A DNA stretch of 64,000 bases. Origin: Kibdelosporangium aridum (GTDB lineage Bacteria; Actinomycetota; Actinomycetes; Mycobacteriales; Pseudonocardiaceae). Location of the stretch: NCBI RefSeq assembly GCF_900176515.1, contig NZ_FWXV01000011.1, positions 186,001 through 250,000 of the forward strand. The letters are read 5' to 3'. Under the pieces are notes generated by a model that saw only the letters and a list, made by a program, of their open reading frames with translations, was not told the DNA's origin and did not search any database. Shown piece by piece: positions 58,501-64,000 of this stretch (position 1 is the stretch's first letter; each line of letters opens with the position of its first letter). Made by a program: the position numbers and the translations under genes.

Positions 58501-59622
58501 TCAGGACGGCTGCGGCGATGTCGCCCGGCCACGCACCGCGGGACCCACCGCGTTCCCGCTGGGAACAGGCGGAACATGCCAGCCGTGGAACCGCAGTGCG
58601 TCGGCGAGGCGGTCGGTGTCCTGCGGGCGTACGGACATCTCGGCCACACCGACCGGCAGACCCGTCGAGTGCTCCAGCCGGACGTCCTCGATGTTGACGT
58701 TCGCCAGCCCCGCCGCGTTGAACAACCGAGCCAGTTCCCCCGGTCTGTCCTGCAGAACCACTTGAACCACGCCGTAATCGTGCACCGGCCCGCCATGCTT
58801 GCCGGGGATCCGGTCGTGGCCGTCGGCCCCACGCCGCAGCAGATCCGTCACGTCATCCAGATCGCCGGACCGCAGAGCCGACGCCGACGCGGCGAGATCG
58901 GCCGCGATCCGCTCGAGCACCTCGGCAACCGGCAGGGCGTTCCCGGCAAGGATCCTTTGCCACAGCAAGGGATCTCCGGCGGCAATGCGCGTCGTGTCGC
59001 GCAGCCCTTGCCCCGCCAGGCCCAGCGCGACATCGTCGCCGCCCATCAGACTCGCCGCCACAGCCGACGACACCACGTGCGGCGCGTGCGATACCAGCGC
59101 CACCGCCGAGTCGTGCTCGCGCGCGCCCACAGTGACGGCATTCGCACCGCACGTTGACACCAGCTCCCGCGCCAGCCGTACGGCACCGACATTCGTGTCA
59201 GGGCCGGGACACAGCGCCCAAGGACGGCCCAAGAACAGATCAGCACGAGCAGCGGCCGGTCCGGACCGCTCCCGCCCGGCGAGCGGGTGCCCCGGTACAT
59301 AACAGGTCATGTCGCACCCAAGCCGCTGCGCGTCAGCGATCGGATCGACCTTGACGCTGGCCACGTCGGTGTACGCCCGGGCGGCCCGGTGCTTCTGCAG
59401 ATCCGCCAGCACCTCCCCCACGAGGTGCGGCGGCACGGCGATCACCGCCAGATCCACGTCCTGGCCGGTCCACTCCTGGCCCGCACCGAGCTCTCGTGCC
59501 AGCCGCACGGCATCCGCGTCAATATCGGAGAGGTAGACCGCGACATCCTTCTCGCGAAGGGCAAGCGCGGCCGAAGTGCCGATCAGCCCGGTGCCGGCAA
59601 CGAGCACCTTCTCCATGGTCAC
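58501..59622 (-). CDS. pdh: Prephenate dehydrogenase with ACT domain
   Basis: A 373-residue TyrA-type enzyme converting prephenate to 4-hydroxyphenylpyruvate, the substrate of HmaS and source of tyrosine. The NAD-binding Rossmann motif VLVAGTGLIGTSAALAL starts at residue 6, the substrate-binding region has YVPGHPLAGRERSG near 110 and SHAPHVVSSAVAASL near 180, and an ACT domain (YGVVQVVLQDRPGELARLFN) fills about 285-350. GTG at 59622 or ATG at 59616 may start it. The 210-bp gap to the ABC gene (58291-58500) shows no gene or clear site. A cluster copy frees Hpg supply from primary control; the ACT domain could still sense tyrosine. Confidence 0.95.
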   Translation of the reverse strand: MTMEKVLVAGTGLIGTSAALALREKDVAVYLSDIDADAVRLARELGAGQEWTGQDVDLAVIAVPPHLVGEVLADLQKHRAARAYTDVASVKVDPIADAQRLGCDMTCYVPGHPLAGRERSGPAAARADLFLGRPWALCPGPDTNVGAVRLARELVSTCGANAVTVGAREHDSAVALVSHAPHVVSSAVAASLMGGDDVALGLAGQGLRDTTRIAAGDPLLWQRILAGNALPVAEVLERIAADLAASASALRSGDLDDVTDLLRRGADGHDRIPGKHGGPVHDYGVVQVVLQDRPGELARLFNAAGLANVNIEDVRLEHSTGLPVGVAEMSVRPQDTDRLADALRFHGWHVPPVPSGNAVGPAVRGRATSPQPS

Positions 59623-59718
59623 CGCTACTTCTTAGGCCGCTCACTTGGCGAAGTCCAGCAATGGGGCCTGGGCACCGCACAATGGACAGCACGAATCACC
59701 GAGCACCTCCGTCTTCTG

Positions 59719-59745
59719 TGGACCATCAAGCCCAGCATCTGTCCA
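59719..59745. promoter_or_regulatory. Paired TGGAC/GTCCA half-sites upstream of pdh
   Basis: TGGAC (59719-59723) and GTCCA (59741-59745) are separated by 17 nt but point outward, the reverse of the Bbr/Dbv4 consensus. A further ATGGAC lies near 59686. They sit in the 169-bp gap between the antiporter and pdh, with no other feature visible. Confidence 0.2.
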
Positions 59746-59791
59746 ATGTAGACATGCTGGTAGCCGTTGGCGGCCTGTATGCACAGGAAAG

Positions 59792-61036
59792 TCACGCGGC
59801 GGGTTGCCGAGCTTGCTCGATGGCCTGGTCCCGCTCGATCACCGAGGCCGGATAGATCAGTCGCAGCAACGGTCCCGCCATGGCTGTCGTGATCACCGCC
59901 ATCGCCACCATGATCGAGTAGAGCGACTGGTCCAGTACGCCAAGCTGAAGGCCTACCGTGAGAATGATCAGTTCGGTCAGGCCACGGGTGTTCATCAGTG
60001 TGGCGAGCGCGGCGGACTTGCGAGCGGGCAGGCCATGCAAGCGGGCACCCACGAACGCGCCACCGAACTTGCCCGCGATGGCGACCAGCAACACAAGGCC
60101 GAGCTCGACGAGGCCCGTCGTGCTGAGCGTGGACAGGTTCACCTTCAAGCCGCTGACAATGAAGAACACGGGCAGCAGCAACGCCGAGTTGAACTCCTCC
60201 ACCCGGTCGATGATCCTGTGCCGCAGCGTGTCGGTGCCTTCCCGCGGCACGATGACACCGAACAGGAACGCGCCGAAGATGAAGTGCAGACCGATCAATT
60301 CGGTCACCGCGCCGGAAATCAGCGCTCCTGCCAGAACCGTCGGCAGTGCCCCGGTGGCGCCGGCTGTGAAGAGCTTGCGCAGCAGCGGCCGTACCACCCA
60401 GAGCATGAGTGCGACGTAGATCGGTCCGAGCACGATCAGCCACTGTTCGACACCACTGGCACCGCCGGACACGATCACCACGACCGCGAGCAAGCACCAC
60501 GCCAGCACGTCGCCGATCGCCGCGCACGTCAGCGCCAGCCCACCGAGCATCGTTCGCAGCATGCCGCGGTCTTGCAGAATCCTTGCCAGCACAGGGAACG
60601 CGGTGACCGACATCGCCGCGCCGATGAACAGCACGAAACCGAGCCGGTGCTCGACCGGACGGTTCATCGCCAGGTAGAACGCCAGCCCCACGCCAAGGGT
60701 GAACGGAAGAACGATCGAGCTGACCGACACGGTCACCGCGAGCTTCCCCCTGCCACGCAACAGGGTTTGTTCCAGTTCAAGGCCGACCATGAACATGAAC
60801 ATGGCGACACCGACGTTCGCCAATGCGGCCAGGAAGGGGCGTACGTCGGTCGGGAACAGCGCGGCCGCGAACCCCTCGCCGAACAACGTCGGGCCAAGCA
60901 GGATTCCCGCGAGCAGCTCACCGATCACCGGCGGTTGGTCGAACCGCCGTGCCACCGCGCCGAGCAGGCGCGCCAGCACGACGATCACCGCGAGATCGAG
61001 CAACAAGAAGACCACTTGATGGGTGTTCAAAGACAT
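59792..61036 (-). CDS. Na+/H+ antiporter (CPA2 family)
   Basis: A 414-residue membrane cation/proton antiporter with about twelve helices, starting MSLNTHQVVFLLLDLAVIVV. Typical CPA2 parts are QPPVIGELLAGILLGPTLFG near residue 35-55, FMFMVGLELEQTLLRGRG near 82, AAMSVTAFPVLARIL near 135 and GAFLFGVIVPREG near 255. Similar genes lie in many GPA clusters (dbv35 in A40926), role unknown. I use the ATG at 61036; because AAGGGG abuts it, the TTG at 61030 may be the real start. The open frame to 61198 is unsupported. The gap to the LuxR gene (61037-61327) contains a stem-loop and no gene. Confidence 0.9.
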   Translation of the reverse strand: MSLNTHQVVFLLLDLAVIVVLARLLGAVARRFDQPPVIGELLAGILLGPTLFGEGFAAALFPTDVRPFLAALANVGVAMFMFMVGLELEQTLLRGRGKLAVTVSVSSIVLPFTLGVGLAFYLAMNRPVEHRLGFVLFIGAAMSVTAFPVLARILQDRGMLRTMLGGLALTCAAIGDVLAWCLLAVVVIVSGGASGVEQWLIVLGPIYVALMLWVVRPLLRKLFTAGATGALPTVLAGALISGAVTELIGLHFIFGAFLFGVIVPREGTDTLRHRIIDRVEEFNSALLLPVFFIVSGLKVNLSTLSTTGLVELGLVLLVAIAGKFGGAFVGARLHGLPARKSAALATLMNTRGLTELIILTVGLQLGVLDQSLYSIMVAMAVITTAMAGPLLRLIYPASVIERDQAIEQARQPAA

Positions 61037-61282
61037 CCCCTTACATCCGTGCCATGGCAGGAGAATGCGGGGCGCTCGCCGATGGGTCTCACGATCGTGG
61101 CCGCGCAGCGAAGAGCCATCCACGCCTGATTCGCCCGCGTCGCAACGAGATCGGGTGCGATCTTCGCCGAAAGTAATGACCCGGCGGGCTACCGTCAATG
61201 CTTCACAAGCGACCGGCCAGCGCCGGGCGTCGTCGTCACCGCCGACACGGCGACCGGCGATGCTACGAGCCGTCCAAGAGTT

Positions 61283-61309
61283 GGACAGCGACCGCGTGTG
61301 TCGCTGTCC
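61283..61309 (-). terminator. 10-bp stem-loop after the LuxR-type gene
   Basis: GGACAGCGAC-CGCGTGT-GTCGCTGTCC forms a perfect 10-bp stem with a 7-nt loop, 18 nt after the luxR stop. An adjoining perfect repeat GTCCAA-GAG-TTGGAC (61272-61286) overlaps its left arm and could form a rival fold or a binding site. It probably ends the strR-luxR transcript. Confidence 0.6.
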
Positions 61310-61327
61310 GCCCCTTCACCGAGCGCC

Positions 61328-61798
61328 TCAATCCTCCCGGCCCACCGCCGACAACGACGTCGGCAGGAAATCCCGGCCGGTGATTCCCAGTTTCTTGAAC
61401 ACGCGAGTCAAGTGCTGCTCGACGGTGCTCGGCGTGATGAACAGCCGCTCCGCGATCTCCCGGTTGACGCATCCTTGCGCCGCGAGTGCGGCCACCCGCA
61501 ACTCGGCACGGGTGAGCGGCGGGTGTGTCGGACCGGCACCATTGCCATGACCAACTGGATTCACGGCTCGATCGCCGCGATCGGCGCTCTTCTGCCGAGG
61601 TAGCCAAACTCCGTCGGGGCGTTCGATGAGGCCTCGCGCATACCCCTCCGGCATCGTCGCCGCGTCCCCTCGTATCTCCGCGGACACCGCACACCGCCTC
61701 ATCGTGCCGCTATCGGTCCCTGCCATTTCCCCAGCCCCAGTCACTCTGCCGTGATGTTTGTGCCGTGTACCCGATTTATCCTTTTCGTTGCTGTACAC
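61328..61798 (-). CDS. Short LuxR-type HTH protein, probably a truncated regulator
   Basis: A 156-residue ORF (GTG at 61798) whose last 60 residues are a clear LuxR-type HTH: LTRAELRVAALAAQGCVNRE, then AERLFITPSTVEQHLTRVFK and KLGITGRDF. The first ~90 residues have no recognisable receiver or ATPase domain. LuxR regulators of type IV clusters (Dbv3, Tei16*) are several times longer and carry this kind of HTH at the C-terminus. I therefore infer a truncated relic or a free-standing DNA-binding form. It follows the StrR-like gene by 26 nt and is likely co-transcribed. An internal ATG (MAGTDSG, near residue 25) could be the start. Confidence 0.65.
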   Translation of the reverse strand: MYSNEKDKSGTRHKHHGRVTGAGEMAGTDSGTMRRCAVSAEIRGDAATMPEGYARGLIERPDGVWLPRQKSADRGDRAVNPVGHGNGAGPTHPPLTRAELRVAALAAQGCVNREIAERLFITPSTVEQHLTRVFKKLGITGRDFLPTSLSAVGRED

Positions 61799-61824
61799 GG
61801 CTGGTCAACGCGTTCGTTACGCGA

Positions 61825-62790
61825 TCATCCCGCGGCCAGATCGCTCGCCCGGTTTTCCAAGCGATCCGCGAACTCCGCCCACACCCGGGCGTGATCCCTG
61901 GCGAATCCGGCGACCACGCTGCACAAATGCGGTGGGACGCCGTGCAGGACCCGTCCCCACTCCTGACCGTCAATGGAATGCATGGCGAACATCCGCAACA
62001 GGATTCGGCCGGTCTCGGTCAGGCGCAGCGCGGGATCGGCCTTGAGGCGCTCCAGCACGGCAAGACGATCACGGTCGACGATGCGGCCGAAGTCAGGCTC
62101 CGTCCAACGCAATGGCTGCGGCTTTGCCTGTAATCGTCTGCTCCCGTCCGGGGTCGGGCTCTCACCACGCTCCAACCGGCCTCGCACATCCCTGACCGTC
62201 TCCGGCGAGATGCCGACCTTCTTGGCGACCTGCCGCAGCGAAAGACCCGGATCACTGCGGATCAGCTCGGCGGCGAGTCTCCTGCCCTCCGAACCGTCGA
62301 CCGGGCGAATGCGCCCGTCCCGTCCGATCCTCGCCTCGTTTCCACCCTCGCCTCCTCGCCTGCGCAGGTCAGCCACTGTGCCGGCGGATATACCGGTCAC
62401 CGAGGCCACCCGCCGGTCGGACCACTGCGGATGTGTCCCGATGATCTGGACTGCCGCACGCTTGCGATCGGCGAGTGAGAGCGGCAAACCATGCCGTATG
62501 TTCGCCTCGACAGCCATGACGAAGGCGTCTGATTCGGTACCGTCCACGAACCTCGCAAGGATCTTCGTATCGCCTCGGACTCGCGCCGCCTTCAACCTGT
62601 GCAAGCCGTCGATCACCTGCATCGTCGGGCGGTGAACGAGAATAGGTGGGAGTTCCCCTTCTGCCGACAACAGTGTCTCGACATGCTCCGGATCCTCGCC
62701 AGAGGTTCGTGGCGAGGATGTGGAAGACAGCCGGGACAGCTCGATTTCGACGACCGGGAGAGCGACTACGTCATCTCTCGTCGGATCCAC
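61825..62790 (-). CDS. StrR-like pathway-specific activator (Bbr/Dbv4/Tei15* family)
   Basis: A 321-residue StrR-type regulator. The ParB/sulfiredoxin-like N-terminus shows LPPILVHRPTMQVIDGLHRL near residue 47-66, and a central HTH is seen in LSLRQVAKKVGISPETVRDV near 185-205. Homologues bind GTCCAR-N17-TTGGAC sites and switch on GPA biosynthetic operons. A good match lies before oxyA (28606-28634) and weaker ones elsewhere. GTG at 62790 follows GGGGG by 4 nt. It is the only full-length regulator in the window; no VanR/VanS-like pair is seen. Confidence 0.93.
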   Translation of the reverse strand: MDPTRDDVVALPVVEIELSRLSSTSSPRTSGEDPEHVETLLSAEGELPPILVHRPTMQVIDGLHRLKAARVRGDTKILARFVDGTESDAFVMAVEANIRHGLPLSLADRKRAAVQIIGTHPQWSDRRVASVTGISAGTVADLRRRGGEGGNEARIGRDGRIRPVDGSEGRRLAAELIRSDPGLSLRQVAKKVGISPETVRDVRGRLERGESPTPDGSRRLQAKPQPLRWTEPDFGRIVDRDRLAVLERLKADPALRLTETGRILLRMFAMHSIDGQEWGRVLHGVPPHLCSVVAGFARDHARVWAEFADRLENRASDLAAG

Positions 62791-63144
62791 TTAGCCCCCA
62801 AATTGGATCTCTTCTTCGTCAACTTTTCGGTGCGGCACAGAACTCGGCGTTACCACCGGTTGCTCGAACTGCGCCGATAGTGCACACTGAGAGTTCTCTC
62901 AGGATTTCCCTCGGTGAAGGCGAACCGAGTTCGCGTACGCGCGCACGGCCTACCCCCAGAAATGCATGGAACTCGGCCCGAACCTCAGGGGTTCCCGGTG
63001 AATTCGAATATGTGCAAGACTACGTCTCCCCCGCCATCATCTGGCGCGATGAACTCATAGTCGCGCGACTCATCGAATTGCAGAACGCTTCCCGCAAGCA
63101 TTCCAGCCACTCCGGTTTTGTGGGCCCCTCACGGACATGTTAAA
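62791..63144. other. Gap upstream of the StrR-like gene
   Basis: No gene is supported in these 354 bp. They should contain the promoter of the StrR-like activator. The one clear structure is the inverted repeat at 62887-62902. Confidence 0.5.
62887..62902. repeat. Inverted repeat upstream of the StrR-like gene
   Basis: CTGAGAG-TT-CTCTCAG is a perfect 7-bp palindrome with 2-nt spacer, about 100 nt before the activator start. It is a candidate operator for control of the pathway switch. Confidence 0.4.
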
Positions 63145-63170
63145 GGGGGTGGTATACATGAACCACCCCC
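63145..63170 (-). terminator. Stem-loop after the hmo-like pseudogene
   Basis: GGGGGTGGT and ACCACCCCC form a 9-bp stem with an 8-nt loop. On the minus strand it ends with TTT, directly after the last stop of the hmo relic (63171-63173). It looks like the original terminator of that lost gene. Confidence 0.6.
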
Positions 63171-63495
63171 CTATTCCGGACAGTCGCCCCCGCTCTTCGG
63201 CTGCCGCCGGTTCAGGATCTTGCGAGCCGTGTCCACCCAGACGCGTCCGACCAGGTCCGTGCCATCTCACAGTTCGACGGCGAGCAGTTCGAGTGCCTGC
63301 CGTCCAACCGTCCGGCCTCCGCGGTTGGACGCCACGATCCCCGTCCACGCCAGCCTTTGCGGCGCAGCGGACGTCCTCGCCAGTGAGGACCCCTCTGAAC
63401 ACCACCGGCAGGTCCGCGTGCGCGCGGACCGCCTCCACGGTCTGCCAGGTGCCCGGCGGCAGCGTGCCCTTCGACAAGTGACCGGAGCTCGCACC
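63171..63495 (-). pseudogene. Decayed partial copy of hmo (hydroxymandelate oxidase)
   Basis: The minus strand reads WQTVEAVRAHADLPVVFRGV and LTGEDVRCAAKAGVDG, which match residues about 180-245 of the intact Hmo (WESVEAVRAHTGLPVVLKGV). A frameshift near 63340 moves to a second frame with GIVASNRGGRT, the counterpart of the catalytic GIVVSNHGGRQ but with His changed to Arg. About 70 codons are then missing; GRQALELLAVEL follows, then a stop at 63267 and a tail DTARKILNRRQ resembling the C-terminus. Frameshift, deletion, stop and lost catalytic His show it is dead. The 5' half is absent. Confidence 0.75.
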
Positions 63496-63874
63496 CTTGG
63501 CGGTGATCGCCGCTAAACCACTACTCATCGTGGGCCGGACCAAGGCCGACGCCCGCCGTAATGTGACACCTCAGGACATGCTCGATCTTGTGTTCTCCCC
63601 AGTAAGTCCACACCGGGCAGCATGGCACGGCCAATCGTTGTTGGCAATTAATGAACAACCACATTGCCTGCGCGAGGCGATCATGGTATTCGCTGGCCGC
63701 GTTCCGGCCCAGGTCGGCCATTCAGTAGGTTTCGACATGACGGCCGGTGACCACCCAACGTGATACGAACGGGTGATCACATGTTTCCAGCGCACGGTCC
63801 AATTGGCATGGTCTGCGCCAACCGGCTCCCCGCCGCGCGTCCCTACAGGCATTTTCAGCCACGGCTCGCTTGGC
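63496..63874. other. Gap with no supported gene
   Basis: About 380 bp where frames on both strands are short and none resembles a known family. Its nature next to a gene relic suggests degraded sequence at the cluster edge. Confidence 0.4.
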
Positions 63875-64000
63875 TCAGGGGCGTAATTGCTGCCCGTATT
63901 CCAAGAACTCCACGTCCTTTGTGGGCCGTCCACAGTGACTGAACACCGCCTTGAGTGGACGGTTGGCCCACTCGAGCATTTGTTGTTCCATGCCGCGCGT
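63875..64000 (-). CDS. C-terminal end of an unidentified protein, cut by the right edge
   Basis: A frame open from base 64000 ends in TGA at 63875 after 41 codons (including MEQQMLEWANRPLKAVFSH and EFLEYGQQLRP). I do not recognise it. It could be the 3' end of a real gene entering from the right or another relic. Confidence 0.3.
   Translation of the reverse strand, partial: TRGMEQQMLEWANRPLKAVFSHCGRPTKDVEFLEYGQQLRP

Noticed and set aside
61198..61261. Start of the antiporter gene at 61198 and a possible extra small gene upstream
   Set aside because: The extra 54 residues are polar and unlike the family; homologous sequence begins at MSLNTHQ.
63521..63721. A 66-codon minus-strand ORF
   Set aside because: No family resemblance, no ribosome site, and it lies in degraded edge sequence. 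A transposase was considered but no motif supports it.

Overview
The window is the core of a glycopeptide-antibiotic (GPA) biosynthetic gene cluster from a high-GC actinomycete. The free beta-hydroxytyrosine route (bhp/bpsD/oxyD) and the gene style suggest Amycolatopsis or Kibdelosporangium-like Pseudonocardiales, but this is inference. Nearly every gene lies on the minus strand; only hpgT is on the plus strand. I saw no tRNA, rRNA, CRISPR array or intact transposase.

Layout in transcription order, from high to low coordinates. 63.9-61.3 kb: an edge with a broken hydroxymandelate-oxidase copy, a StrR-like activator and a short LuxR-type HTH protein. 61.0-56.3 kb: a Na+/H+ antiporter, prephenate dehydrogenase and an ABC exporter. 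56.3-28.6 kb: four NRPS genes (modules 1-2, 3, 4-6 and 7) and mbtH. 28.5-23.6 kb: four cross-linking P450s in the order oxyA, oxyE, oxyB, oxyC. 23.5-14.6 kb: tailoring genes, namely a halogenase, a GT-B glycosyltransferase, two PIG-L deacetylase paralogues flanking a GNAT-type N-acyltransferase, a membrane mannosyltransferase, a hotdog thioesterase and an N-methyltransferase. 14.4-4.9 kb: hpgT (plus strand), bhp, bpsD and oxyD (beta-hydroxytyrosine), hmaS and hmo (Hpg), and a secreted PQQ quinoprotein. 4.8-0.8 kb: dpgABCD (Dpg). 0.7 kb to the left edge: a truncated DAHP synthase.

Adenylation-domain codes read by eye predict Hpg1-Tyr2-Dpg3-Hpg4-Hpg5-Bht/Tyr6-Dpg7, with epimerization domains after modules 2, 4 and 5. 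This all-aromatic heptapeptide, four P450s, an aminosugar deacetylase, an N-acyltransferase and a mannosyltransferase together point to a type IV lipoglycopeptide of the teicoplanin/A40926/ardacin kind. The product should be chlorinated, acylated on an aminosugar, mannosylated and N-methylated.

The unusual points are: the free beta-hydroxytyrosine pathway (bhp-bpsD-oxyD) combined with type IV tailoring; a PQQ-type dehydrogenase inside the cluster where A40926 has a FAD hexose oxidase; a second deacetylase that has lost catalytic and metal-binding residues but kept a duplicated promoter; a DNA relic of an epimerization domain between modules 3 and 4; and a 22-codon leader ORF overlapping the dpgA start. 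No vanHAX, vanRS or vanY genes are visible, so self-resistance, if present, lies outside the window.
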